Shown: positions 13,432 to 21,099 of the stretch, piece by piece
Layout: each line of letters opens with the position of its first letter
Position numbering within the stretch: the first letter of the stretch is position 1
DNA from: an uncultured Acidaminococcus sp.
GTDB taxonomy: Bacteria; Bacillota; Negativicutes; Acidaminococcales; Acidaminococcaceae
DNA: 21,099 nucleotides
NCBI GenBank assembly: GCA_900770265.1
Contig: CAAGJR010000257.1
Coordinates: 1 to 21,099 of the forward strand
Direction of reading: 5' to 3'
The notes under the pieces: model-generated
The model's database searches: none
Seen by the model: the letters and a program-made list of their open reading frames with translations, nothing else
What the model was told of the DNA's origin: nothing
Position numbers and translations under genes: made by a program

Positions 13432-14736
13432 ATGGAAATTTTAACCAACCCCATTGTCGTCTCGGTCATCGTCATGTCCGTGCTCTGCCTGCTGAAAATG
13501 AATGTGCTGTTCGCCATCCTGGCAGCGGCCATCGTAGCAGGTGTCACGGGTGGGCTGAACATCGACAAGACGGTCAGTGTCCTGATCGGCGGGATGGGCG
13601 GTAACTCGGAAACCGCACTGAGCTACATCCTGCTGGGGACTTTGGCCGTAGCCATCGGGCAGTCCGGGCTGGCAGACATCGTCGCACGGAAAATCACCAA
13701 AGTGGTGGGAACAAAAAAAATCGCCTTTGTTTTCCTGATTGCCTTCGTTTCCTGCTTCTCTCAGAACCTGATTCCTGTCCACATCGCCTTCATCCCTATC
13801 CTGATTCCCCCGCTGCTGCTGGTGATGAACCACATGCACCTGGACCGGAGAGCGGTGGCCTGTGCCCTGACCTTCGGGCTGAAAGCCCCGTACGTTTCCC
13901 TGCCGGTTGGCTTCGGGCTGCTGTTCATGACCATCATCAAAGACCAGATGGTCGCCAACAACGTGCAGGTCGCTATCAGTGACATCTCCTCCGTCATGTG
14001 GATCGGCGGTGCCTCCATGCTGGTGGGCCTGGTACTGGCCGTCATGTTCTACAGCCGTCCCCGTGATTATCAGGATCTGCCCATCATGGGCCAGGACGAA
14101 CACGCTGACCAGACGGAAATGAATGCTGACTGCTGGAAGGCCCTGGCCGGTGCAGCCGTTGCCTTCGTGGCCCAGCTGTACTTCAAATCTCTGCCCATCG
14201 GCGCTATGTGCGGCCTGCTGGTACTGCTGCTGACCGGTAGCATCAAATGGAACAAGATGGACCTGGTGGTCAATGATGGCGTCAAGATGATGGGCTTCAT
14301 CGCCTTCGTCATGCTGGTGGCTGCCGGGTACGCCAACGTGCTGCGGGAAACCCACTCTGTGGAATCCCTGGTCATGGCTACCACTTCCGTCATCAACACC
14401 AAGTTCGGCGGCGCTTTCCTGATGCTGGCCGTTGGCCTGCTGATCACCATGGGCATCGGGACTTCCTTCGGGACCATCCCTGTGGTGGCTTCCATCTACA
14501 TCCCCATGGGCCTGAAACTGGGCTTCGGGATCCCCGCCATCATCCTGCTGATCGGCGTGGCTGCCGCTCTGGGCGATGCCGGTTCCCCGGCTTCCGACTC
14601 TACGCTGGGACCGACTTCCGGGCTGAACGCAGACGGACAGCATAACCACATCTGGGATACCTGCGTACCCACGTTCATCTTCTTCGATATCCCGCTGCTC
14701 ATCGGCGGCCTGATCGGCGCCCTGATCCTGGGCTAA
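13432..14736 (+). CDS. YuiF/COG2056-type permease, probable histidine transporter
   Basis: The 434-residue protein is very hydrophobic with about eleven or twelve membrane segments. Its C-terminal block LGDAGSPASDSTLGPTSGLN, followed by HNHIWDTCVPTF, is characteristic of the predicted permeases often annotated as Na+/H+ antiporter family (COG2056, YuiF-like). Members have been proposed as histidine permeases from regulon and operon context in Firmicutes. Here the gene sits directly upstream of hutH, which fits histidine uptake. AAAGGAG lies before the ATG. A weak hairpin separates it from hutH, so the two probably share a transcript. Family assignment is firm. Substrate is inferred from context, and a true sodium/proton antiport role cannot be excluded. 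Confidence 0.85.
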   Translation: MEILTNPIVVSVIVMSVLCLLKMNVLFAILAAAIVAGVTGGLNIDKTVSVLIGGMGGNSETALSYILLGTLAVAIGQSGLADIVARKITKVVGTKKIAFVFLIAFVSCFSQNLIPVHIAFIPILIPPLLLVMNHMHLDRRAVACALTFGLKAPYVSLPVGFGLLFMTIIKDQMVANNVQVAISDISSVMWIGGASMLVGLVLAVMFYSRPRDYQDLPIMGQDEHADQTEMNADCWKALAGAAVAFVAQLYFKSLPIGAMCGLLVLLLTGSIKWNKMDLVVNDGVKMMGFIAFVMLVAAGYANVLRETHSVESLVMATTSVINTKFGGAFLMLAVGLLITMGIGTSFGTIPVVASIYIPMGLKLGFGIPAIILLIGVAAALGDAGSPASDSTLGPTSGLNADGQHNHIWDTCVPTFIFFDIPLLIGGLIGALILG

Positions 14737-14749
14737 CAGAATAACCAAA

Positions 14750-14774
14750 AAAGGGGCTGCCGGGCGGCCCCTTT
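14750..14774 (+). terminator. Intercistronic hairpin, weak terminator or attenuator
   Basis: An 11-bp stem with one G-U pair (14750-14760 with 14764-14774) has only three T before CC, so it likely ends part of the transcripts or stabilises the upstream message. No separate promoter is evident before hutH. Confidence 0.55.
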
Positions 14775-14819
14775 CCATGAACAATCAAAATGCAAGTTCA
14801 ATATAAGGAGGATGCCATT

Positions 14820-16382
14820 ATGTTACTGAAAGATGTCAAAGCCATTAAAGAAGTTGTCCTGACCGGGAATGACCTGTCCCTGGAACAATTGATCGCCGTC
14901 AGCCGGTATGGCGCCAAAGTATCCTTTGACCCGGATGCCGTGGCCCGCATCAAAGCTTCCCGGGCTCTGATCGATGATATCGTCAACAGTGACCGCGTCG
15001 TATATGGTGTGACCACCGGTTTCGGCTCCCTGTGCCGGGTGCACATTTCCAAAGAAGACTGCGCACAGCTCCAGGAAAACCTGATCCGGACCCACTCCTG
15101 CGGCTATGGCAAACCCCTGAGCAAGGAAGTGACCCGGGCTGCCATGACCATCCGGGCCAATGCCCTGGTGAAAGGGTATTCCGGCATCCGCCTGTCCACC
15201 CTGCAGACCCTGGTGGATATGATCAACAAAGGCGTCCATCCTTATATTCCTGAAAAAGGTTCCCTGGGTGCTTCCGGCGACCTGGCACCGCTGGCCCATA
15301 TGGTCCTGCCCATGCTGGGGCTGGGCGATGCGGAATACCAGGGCACGCTGATGCCCGGCAAGGAAGCCATGGAAAAGGCCGGTATCCCCATCATCCATCT
15401 GGAAGCCAAGGAAGGCCTGGCTCTGATCAATGGCACGCCGATCCTGACGGCCATGGGTGTGTTCGCCCTGTGGGAAGGCATGAGCCTGCTGAAACAGAGC
15501 GATATCGCTGCCGCCCTTTCCATTGAAGCACAGCGGGGCATCATCGATGCCTTTGATGAACGGCTCCACGTGATCCGTCCTCACAGAGGCCAGCTGGATA
15601 CCGCTTACAACATCCGGAACCTGCTGAAAGGCAGTACCTATGTGACCCATCAGGGCCAGCTGAAAGTACAGGATGCCTACAGCCTGCGCTGCGTGCCCCA
15701 GATCCATGGCGCCAGCAAGGATGCCCTGGGCTTCGTGAAAGAAAAAGTGGACATCGAAATCAACGCGGCAACGGATAACCCCATCGTGCTGCCGGATGGC
15801 GACGTGATCTCCGGCGGGAACTTCCACGGCGAACCCATGGCGCTGCCCTTCGACTTCCTGGGCATCGGCATCTCGGAAATCGCCAACGTGTCCGAACGGC
15901 GTCTGGAACGGTTGATCAATAACTCCCTGAGCGGCTTCCCGTCCTTCCTGGTGAAACATTCCGGCCTGAACTCCGGCTTCATGATCACCCAATATGCTGC
16001 GGCCGCCCTGGTCAGCGAAAACAAAGTCCTGGCCCATCCGGCTTCCGTCGACTCCATTCCGTCCTGCGAAAACCAGGAAGACCTGGTCAGCATGGGTGCC
16101 CATGCCGCACGGAAAGCCGGCGAGATCGCCTTCAATGCCCGCCGGGTGATCGCTACCGAAATCCTGGCTGCCTGCCAGGCCATCGACCTGCGGGAAGGCG
16201 AAGGCTTCAAACTGGGTGTTGGTACCCAGGCTGCCTATGATGCCGTACGGAAGACCAACGACTTCATCGCCTATGATAAAGACATCGAGATGTTCAAGGA
16301 ACTGGAAAAGATCACGGATCTGGTCAAAGACGGCGGCATCCTGGATGCCGTAGAAGACAAAGTCGACCTGAAATTCTTCTAA
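14820..16382 (+). CDS. hutH: Histidine ammonia-lyase
   Basis: HutH (EC 4.3.1.3) eliminates ammonia from histidine to give urocanate. The 520-residue protein is near the usual length. It has the MIO-forming triad Ala151-Ser152-Gly153 within GSLGASGDLAPLAHM, the substrate-loop tyrosine Tyr62 in VYGVTTGFG, His92, Asn204, Gln284/Tyr287/Arg290 in VQDAYSLRC, Phe335 in SGGNFHGE and Glu420 in NQED, all as expected for a functional lyase. The frame is open from 14790, but AGGAGG eight bases before the ATG at 14820 fixes the start. It follows the permease gene by 83 bases that hold a weak hairpin. It makes a useful internal control for the divergent paralogue at 11596-13125, which lacks the triad. Confidence 0.97.
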   Translation: MLLKDVKAIKEVVLTGNDLSLEQLIAVSRYGAKVSFDPDAVARIKASRALIDDIVNSDRVVYGVTTGFGSLCRVHISKEDCAQLQENLIRTHSCGYGKPLSKEVTRAAMTIRANALVKGYSGIRLSTLQTLVDMINKGVHPYIPEKGSLGASGDLAPLAHMVLPMLGLGDAEYQGTLMPGKEAMEKAGIPIIHLEAKEGLALINGTPILTAMGVFALWEGMSLLKQSDIAAALSIEAQRGIIDAFDERLHVIRPHRGQLDTAYNIRNLLKGSTYVTHQGQLKVQDAYSLRCVPQIHGASKDALGFVKEKVDIEINAATDNPIVLPDGDVISGGNFHGEPMALPFDFLGIGISEIANVSERRLERLINNSLSGFPSFLVKHSGLNSGFMITQYAAAALVSENKVLAHPASVDSIPSCENQEDLVSMGAHAARKAGEIAFNARRVIATEILAACQAIDLREGEGFKLGVGTQAAYDAVRKTNDFIAYDKDIEMFKELEKITDLVKDGGILDAVEDKVDLKFF

Positions 16383-16413
16383 AGAGACAAACCCTTATCT
16401 CCATCCCTTCACC

Positions 16414-16447
16414 AAGGAGCTGTGGACCCTGCGTCCACAGCTCTTTT
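16414..16447 (+). terminator. Terminator after hutH
   Basis: An 11-bp perfect stem (16417-16427 with 16432-16442), a four-base loop and a T-rich tail start about 35 bases after the hutH stop. Confidence 0.85.
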
Positions 16448-16485
16448 CCTTTTCGCCGGGAGGGCCATTTCCTTTTGTCTCTCTT

Positions 16486-16517
16486 TTGACGGAATTGGGA
16501 GAAAACGTCAATAGAAT
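16486..16517 (+). promoter_or_regulatory. Candidate upstream hutU promoter with 20-base spacer
   Basis: TTGACG at 16486-16491 and TAGAAT at 16512-16517 are again 20 bases apart, as at hutD and the permease gene. AAAACGTC lies within the spacer. Confidence 0.4.
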
Positions 16518-16559
16518 GGACGAGAAAAAACTGAATTTTTTCCTGAAAAAGCAGAAACA

Positions 16560-16592
16560 TTGGACGTTTTTCCGATGAAGCTTCCGTACAAT
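16560..16592 (+). promoter_or_regulatory. Candidate downstream hutU promoter and GACGTTTTTCC motif
   Basis: TGGACGTTTTTCC at 16561-16573 is followed by TACAAT at 16587-16592, about 65 bases before hutU. The motif is an imperfect inverted copy of GGGAGAAAACGTCAAT at 16497-16512, so the leader contains a widely spaced inverted repeat. GACGTTTCC recurs at 16616-16624. Confidence 0.4.
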
Positions 16593-16656
16593 AGAGGCGT
16601 AAACAGAAAGGAAAAGACGTTTCCTCTAGAAACATACTGAAAAGGAGTGGTTCAAT

Positions 16657-18705
16657 ATGAAAAATGAAGACATCGGAAAAGCCATGACCATCAAACTGGA
16701 GTTCCCCAACGGACTGCCGAAACCGAAACCTTTCCAGGAAGGCATTCGCCGGGCTCCGGATCGTGGCTTCCGTCTGACGCCTGCCCAGACTGAAATCGCT
16801 CTGAAGAACGCTCTGCGGTATATCCCGGAAGAATACCATGAAGAACTGATCCCGGAATTCCTGGAAGAACTGACCACCCGGGGCCGGATCTACGGCTATC
16901 GGTTCCGTCCGGAAGGCCGTATCTACGGGAAACCCATTAACGAATACAAAGGCAAATGCACCGAAGGCAAGGCCTTCCAGGTCATGATCGACAACAACCT
17001 GGACTTTGAAGTGGCCCTGTATCCCTATGAACTGGTCACCTACGGCGAAACCGGCAGCGTGTGCCACGACTGGATGCAATACCTGCTGATCAAGAAATAC
17101 CTGGAGAACATCACACCGGACCAGACCCTGGTCATGGAATCCGGCCATCCTCTGGGCCTGTTCCATTCCAAACCGGAAGCACCCCGGGTCATCATCACCA
17201 ACGGGCTGATGATCGGTGAATACGACAACCTGAGAGACTGGGAAATCGCTGAAGAAATGGGCGTCGCCAACTACGGGCAGATGACTGCAGGCGGCTGGAT
17301 GTACATCGGGCCGCAAGGCATCGTCCATGGTACGTTCAACACCATCCTGAACGCCGGCCGTATGAAACTGGGTATTCCGGAAGACGGGGACCTGGGCGGC
17401 AAGCTGTTTATCACCTCCGGCCTGGGCGGCATGAGCGGTGCTCAGGGCAAGGCTGCTGAAATCGCCAACTGCACGGCCATCATCGCCGAAGTGGATGCTT
17501 CCCGGATCAAGACCCGTCTGGATCAGGGCTGGATCTCCGGCGTATCCGATTCTCTGCCGGAAGTCTTCGACCTGGCTCACAAATCCATGGCCGAAAAGAA
17601 GGGCAAAGCCTATGCTTACCATGGCAACATCGTAGACCTGCTGGAATACATCGTGGACCACGACATCCATGTGGACCTGGTATCCGACCAGACCTCCTGC
17701 CACAACGCCTACAACGGCGGTTACTGCCCGCAGGGCCTGACCTTTGAACAACGGACCCAGATGCTGGCTGATGATCCCAAACACTTCCGTGAACTGGTGG
17801 ACAAGACCCTCCATGCTCACTTTGCAGCCCTGAAGAAGATCACCGCCCGCGGCGTATACTTCTTCGACTATGGCAACTCCTTCATGAAGGCCGTGTTCGA
17901 TTCCGGCGTGAAGGAAATCTCCAAGAACGGCGTGGACGACAAAGACGGGTTCATCTGGCCGTCCTACGTGGAAGACATCATGGGACCGCAGCTGTTCGAC
18001 TACGGCTATGGACCGTTCCGCTGGGTATGCCTGTCCGGCAAACCGGAAGACCTGCATAAGACCGATATGGCAGCCATGAGCTGCATCGACGTGAACCGCC
18101 GGTACCAGGATCGGGATAACTACATCTGGATCCGGGATGCTGAAAAGAACAAACTGGTGGTAGGGACCCAGGCCCGTATCCTGTACCAGGATGAAGTGGG
18201 CCGTGTGAAGATCGCCCTGAAGTTCAACGAAATGGTCCGCAAGGGCGAAATCGGGCCTGTGATGATGGGCCGTGACCATCACGACGTATCCGGTACGGAC
18301 TCTCCGTTCCGTGAAACCAGTAACATCAAAGATGGGTCCAACGTCATGGCAGATATGGCCGTACAGTGCTTCGCCGGGAACGCAGCCAGAGGCATGAGCC
18401 TGTGCGCCCTGCACAACGGCGGCGGCGTCGGCATCGGCAAGGCCATCAACGGTGGCTTCGGCCTGGTGCTGGATGGCAGCCATCGGGTGGACGAAATCAT
18501 CCGCAGCTCCCTGAGCTGGGATGTGATCAGCGGTGTGGCACGCCGGTCCTGGGCCCGGAACGAACACGCCATGGAAACAGCTGTGGAATTCAACAAGACC
18601 CGTCTGGGCATCGGCCAGATCACGCTGCCGTACCTGACGGACGAAGCCAAGATCAAAGACGCTGTGGCCAAGGTTTATCCGAAAGCCCATGTGATCAAAG
18701 ACTGA
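16657..18705 (+). CDS. hutU: Urocanate hydratase
   Basis: HutU (EC 4.2.1.49) adds water across urocanate to give 4-imidazolone-5-propionate, using tightly bound NAD+ as an electrophile. The 682-residue product is longer than the roughly 555-residue proteobacterial enzyme and fits the long form seen in gut Firmicutes and Bacteroidetes. Visible signatures are YIGPQGIVHGT, the NAD-binding GLGGMSGAQG at 255-264, SDQTSCHNAYNGGYCPQG, a cysteine at about 458 in RWVCLSG that I take to match the conserved active-site-region cysteine, and GGVGIGKAINGGFGLVLDG near the C-terminus. AAAGGAG lies nine bases before the ATG. It is followed by hutI after 68 bases containing a hairpin. Confidence 0.97.
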   Translation: MKNEDIGKAMTIKLEFPNGLPKPKPFQEGIRRAPDRGFRLTPAQTEIALKNALRYIPEEYHEELIPEFLEELTTRGRIYGYRFRPEGRIYGKPINEYKGKCTEGKAFQVMIDNNLDFEVALYPYELVTYGETGSVCHDWMQYLLIKKYLENITPDQTLVMESGHPLGLFHSKPEAPRVIITNGLMIGEYDNLRDWEIAEEMGVANYGQMTAGGWMYIGPQGIVHGTFNTILNAGRMKLGIPEDGDLGGKLFITSGLGGMSGAQGKAAEIANCTAIIAEVDASRIKTRLDQGWISGVSDSLPEVFDLAHKSMAEKKGKAYAYHGNIVDLLEYIVDHDIHVDLVSDQTSCHNAYNGGYCPQGLTFEQRTQMLADDPKHFRELVDKTLHAHFAALKKITARGVYFFDYGNSFMKAVFDSGVKEISKNGVDDKDGFIWPSYVEDIMGPQLFDYGYGPFRWVCLSGKPEDLHKTDMAAMSCIDVNRRYQDRDNYIWIRDAEKNKLVVGTQARILYQDEVGRVKIALKFNEMVRKGEIGPVMMGRDHHDVSGTDSPFRETSNIKDGSNVMADMAVQCFAGNAARGMSLCALHNGGGVGIGKAINGGFGLVLDGSHRVDEIIRSSLSWDVISGVARRSWARNEHAMETAVEFNKTRLGIGQITLPYLTDEAKIKDAVAKVYPKAHVIKD

Positions 18706-18726
18706 TCGGACAGCTGAACAACAAGA

Positions 18727-18758
18727 AAAGATTGCCGCCTTCCCGGGCGGCAATCTTT
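18727..18758 (+). other. Intercistronic hairpin between hutU and hutI
   Basis: A perfect 13-bp stem (18727-18739 with 18746-18758) and a six-base loop end just before the hutI ribosome-binding site AAGGAGG. There is no real T tract, so it is more likely an mRNA stabiliser or partial attenuator than a full terminator. Confidence 0.65.
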
Positions 18759-18773
18759 GTAAGGAGGAAGACT

Positions 18774-20015
18774 ATGATCGATCGCCTGCTTATCAAGAAT
18801 GCGGCCCAAATCGTGACACCGGAAGGGAAGACCGCCCGCCGGGGCCGGGATATGAAGAAACTGAAGATCTACGAGAACCAGTCCATCCTGATCGAAAACG
18901 GAAAGATCCGCAGCATCGGCAGCCAGCCCGACTGGGAAAAACTGGTGCCGGCGGACAAACAGATCGATGCCCGGGGCAAGGCCGTACTGCCCGGCTTCGT
19001 GGATTCCCATACCCATCTGGTGTTCGGCGGCTACCGGCCCGATGAATTCCTGTGGCGCATGGAAGGCATGAGCTACATGGAAATCATGGAACGGGGCGGC
19101 GGCATCCTGAACACCATGAAAGCCACCCGGGAAGCCAGCGAGGAAGAGCTGGTGGACCACAGCATGGATTTCCTGAAAAAGATGCTTGCCATGGGGGTCA
19201 CCACCGTGGAAGCCAAGAGCGGCTACGGCCAGGATCATGATACGGAAATCAAGCAGATGAAGGTGGTGCAGGAACTGAACCGGCGCCAGCCCATCGAACT
19301 GGTTTCCACGTTCCTGGGGGCCCATGCGGTACCGCCGGAATTCAAGGACCGGGGGGATGACTTCATCGAATTCCTGCTGAAGGACGTGATGCCGGAAGTG
19401 GCCCGGGACCATCTGGCGGAATTCTGCGATGTGTTCTGCGAAAAAGGGGTATTCTCCATCGAACAGAGCCGGCACCTGCTGCAGGAAGCCCGGAAAATGG
19501 GCTTCAAGCTGAAGATCCATGCGGATGAGATCGTCAGCCTGGGCGGGGCTGAACTGGCGGCGGAACTCCATGCCACCAGTGCGGACCATCTGCTCCACGC
19601 CAGCGACGCCGGGATCAAGGCCATGGCCGAAAGCGGTGTGGTGTCCACGCTGCTGCCCACCACGGCTTTCTGCCTGAAGGAACCCTTCGCCCGGGCCCGG
19701 GAAATGATCGACGCAGGCTGCGCCGTGGCCTTGGCTACGGACTTCAACCCCGGCAGCGGGTTCACGTTCTCCGTGCCGCTGATGATCGGCCTGGCCGTGA
19801 TCTACATGAACATGACGGCGGAGGAAGCCATCACGGCCCTGACCCTGAACGGGGCGGCAGCCGTGGACCGGGCGGACCGGATCGGCTCCCTGGAACCGGG
19901 CAAGCAGGCGGACCTGGTGATCCTCCAGTATCCGTCCTACAAATTCCTGCCCTACCATACGGGCATCAACATCGTGGAAACGGTGGTCAAGAACGGCAAA
20001 GTGGTGGTCCGCTGA
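18774..20015 (+). CDS. hutI: Imidazolonepropionase
   Basis: HutI (EC 3.5.2.7) hydrolyses imidazolonepropionate to N-formiminoglutamate, the substrate of FtcD. The 413-residue protein belongs to the amidohydrolase superfamily. The metal-binding HTH motif is at His79/His81 in DSHTHLVFGG, further ligand or catalytic residues are His249 in KIHADE, His272 in SADHLLH and Asp323 in ATDFNPGS, and the C-terminal ADLVIL strand is typical. AAGGAGG precedes the ATG by seven bases. The same frame is open much further upstream through hutU, but this is an antisense-free shadow and not an extension. It is the last gene of the hutU-hutI unit. Confidence 0.96.
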   Translation: MIDRLLIKNAAQIVTPEGKTARRGRDMKKLKIYENQSILIENGKIRSIGSQPDWEKLVPADKQIDARGKAVLPGFVDSHTHLVFGGYRPDEFLWRMEGMSYMEIMERGGGILNTMKATREASEEELVDHSMDFLKKMLAMGVTTVEAKSGYGQDHDTEIKQMKVVQELNRRQPIELVSTFLGAHAVPPEFKDRGDDFIEFLLKDVMPEVARDHLAEFCDVFCEKGVFSIEQSRHLLQEARKMGFKLKIHADEIVSLGGAELAAELHATSADHLLHASDAGIKAMAESGVVSTLLPTTAFCLKEPFARAREMIDAGCAVALATDFNPGSGFTFSVPLMIGLAVIYMNMTAEEAITALTLNGAAAVDRADRIGSLEPGKQADLVILQYPSYKFLPYHTGINIVETVVKNGKVVVR

Positions 20016-20034
20016 GCCGGATCGGGACCAGGAT

Positions 20035-20069
20035 GCGGGCGTGCGGAAACGCACGTCCCGCTTTTTTTT
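20035..20069 (+). terminator. Terminator after hutI
   Basis: A GC-rich stem of about 11 bp with one bulged base (20035-20045 with 20050-20061), closed by a GAAA loop, is followed by eight T. Confidence 0.9.
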
Positions 20070-20084
20070 ACGGGGATTTTATAT

Positions 20085-20090
20085 TATAAT
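20085..20090 (+). promoter_or_regulatory. Candidate -10 box of the BTAD regulator gene
   Basis: TATAAT stands in an AT-rich stretch about 80 bases before the start at 20171. The preceding T run from the terminator offers only a poor -35. The remaining leader to 20158 holds no feature I recognise. Confidence 0.4.
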
Positions 20091-20170
20091 AAAAAATAGA
20101 CTATTGTAACGATTGAGGGGATTTCGCTGATAATTTGAATTCAGTCAATTTTCTTTATGAGGTGTAGGCC

Positions 20171-21099
20171 ATGTCAAGTCTGATTGAAGCACGTTTTCTG
20201 GGGGCTCCGGTCATCCGGAAAGATGGAAAGGAGATTTTCTTTCCCTACAACAAAGTCAATGCACTGGTTTACTATATCCTGGTCAAGGGGACGGTCCTGC
20301 GGGATGAGCTCAGCGGCATCCTGTGGGCGGACAAGTCCGATGCCATGGCCCGGAAGAATCTGCGGAATGCCCTGTATGAAACCAAGAAGATCCTGGGGGC
20401 GGAGGTGTTCATCTCTCCCCGGAAGGCCATCATCAAAGTGAATCCGGATGTCCGGGTGAACGTGGATGTAAAGAGATTCGAAGCCAATCCGGGCCGCAAC
20501 CTGGAACTGTACCAGGGGTCCTTCCTCCAGGGCTTTTTCATCAAGGACGCGGCAGAATATGAAAGCTGGTATCTGACGGAACGGGACCGGCTGGAAAGCA
20601 TTTATATGGAGGCCCTGCTCCAGAAACTGAAGGATGCGGTTGCAGTGGGGAACCTGCCCCAGGTGACCCGGTACGGACGGATGCTGCTGAAGCATGATCC
20701 TTATGACGAATCCATTTATACCCTGCTGCTCCGGACCTATTGCGAGCAGGGGAACATGAAGCAGGCTACCGAACTGTATGAGGAGATGAAGCAGCTGTTC
20801 CGGGAGGAACTGCAGGCCAGCGTCCCTCCGGAAATCGAACGGCTCATGCGGGAGCATCTCCATCAGGAAAAGACAAGGAATGCAGCAGAACCCCGGAAGG
20901 CCCAGGAATCGGTTCCCGGACGGGAAGCGGAACAGGCCCGGCTCCAGGGATTCCTGCAGCAGTTCCTGGCCGGCCAGCCAACGCGTACCCTGCTGCTGCG
21001 GGGAGATGCAGGCAGTGGCAAGACCACCCTGAAGGATGCCCTGGTCCGGGAACTGCCGCCGGATGTGGCGGTGATCCAGACCAACTGCTTCCAGCCGGA
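20171..21099 (+). CDS. BTAD/SARP-type transcriptional regulator with AAA ATPase domain, 3' truncated
   Basis: About 309 residues are present and the frame runs off the window edge. The N-terminus (about 1-95) resembles an OmpR-type winged helix (RDELSGILWAD, then ARKNLRNALYETKKILG), followed by a helical bacterial transcriptional activation domain (about 97-230) with the typical YQGSFLQGFFIKDAAEYESW and TPR-like ELYEEMKQLFREEL. A linker leads to an ATPase domain with Walker A GDAGSGKTT at 278-286. This is the AfsR/DnrI-like architecture with STAND-type signalling, so a full protein of about 900-1100 residues would be expected. GAGGTG lies six bases before the ATG. It has its own terminator-bounded unit after hutI. 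Whether it regulates the hut genes cannot be told from the sequence. Confidence 0.8.
   Translation, partial: MSSLIEARFLGAPVIRKDGKEIFFPYNKVNALVYYILVKGTVLRDELSGILWADKSDAMARKNLRNALYETKKILGAEVFISPRKAIIKVNPDVRVNVDVKRFEANPGRNLELYQGSFLQGFFIKDAAEYESWYLTERDRLESIYMEALLQKLKDAVAVGNLPQVTRYGRMLLKHDPYDESIYTLLLRTYCEQGNMKQATELYEEMKQLFREELQASVPPEIERLMREHLHQEKTRNAAEPRKAQESVPGREAEQARLQGFLQQFLAGQPTRTLLLRGDAGSGKTTLKDALVRELPPDVAVIQTNCFQP

Noticed and set aside
16324..18753. 809-codon minus-strand frame opposite hutU
   Set aside because: Shadow of a strongly biased GC-rich gene; no ribosome-binding site and no recognisable domain.

Overview
The window reads as part of the chromosome of an anaerobic, amino-acid-fermenting member of the Negativicutes, most like Acidaminococcus. 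That placement is inference: it rests on GC-rich coding sequence with heavy CTG/CGG codon use, a 5S rRNA of bacterial type, and a complete route from histidine to glutamate plus formate. No taxonomic marker was searched.

Layout. Bases 1-153 hold a 5S rRNA and its terminator, the end of an rRNA operon. A cluster of palindromic repeats follows (about 181-374). Next come ftsH (497-2401) and an unrecognised all-helical protein (2510-4114). From 4151 to 20015 the window is a histidine-utilisation island: hutD on the minus strand; divergent ftcD-fhs-fchA; a minus-strand sigma-54 activator; a divergent pair made of a BCCT transporter and a histidine-ammonia-lyase-like protein; a YuiF/COG2056-type permease with hutH; and hutU with hutI. 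The last gene (20171 to the edge) is the start of a BTAD/SARP-type regulator with an ATPase domain, cut by the window end.

How the genes work together. The permease probably imports histidine. HutH makes urocanate, HutU imidazolonepropionate, HutI formiminoglutamate, and FtcD moves the formimino group to tetrahydrofolate, releasing glutamate. FchA deaminates the folate adduct to methenyl-THF. After a cyclohydrolase not seen here (FolD), Fhs running in reverse would release formate with ATP.

The most interesting unit is 8303-13125. The lyase paralogue keeps the HutH fold and many active-site residues but lacks exactly the Ala-Ser-Gly tripeptide that forms the MIO cofactor. It lies 4 bases after a BCCT transporter, a family that carries trimethylammonium compounds, and the pair sits behind a textbook sigma-54 promoter facing its own sigma-54 activator. 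I infer an inducible pathway for a histidine betaine (ergothioneine or hercynine): uptake, then elimination of trimethylamine to give thiolurocanate or urocanate. With hercynine, the product would feed straight into HutU encoded nearby.
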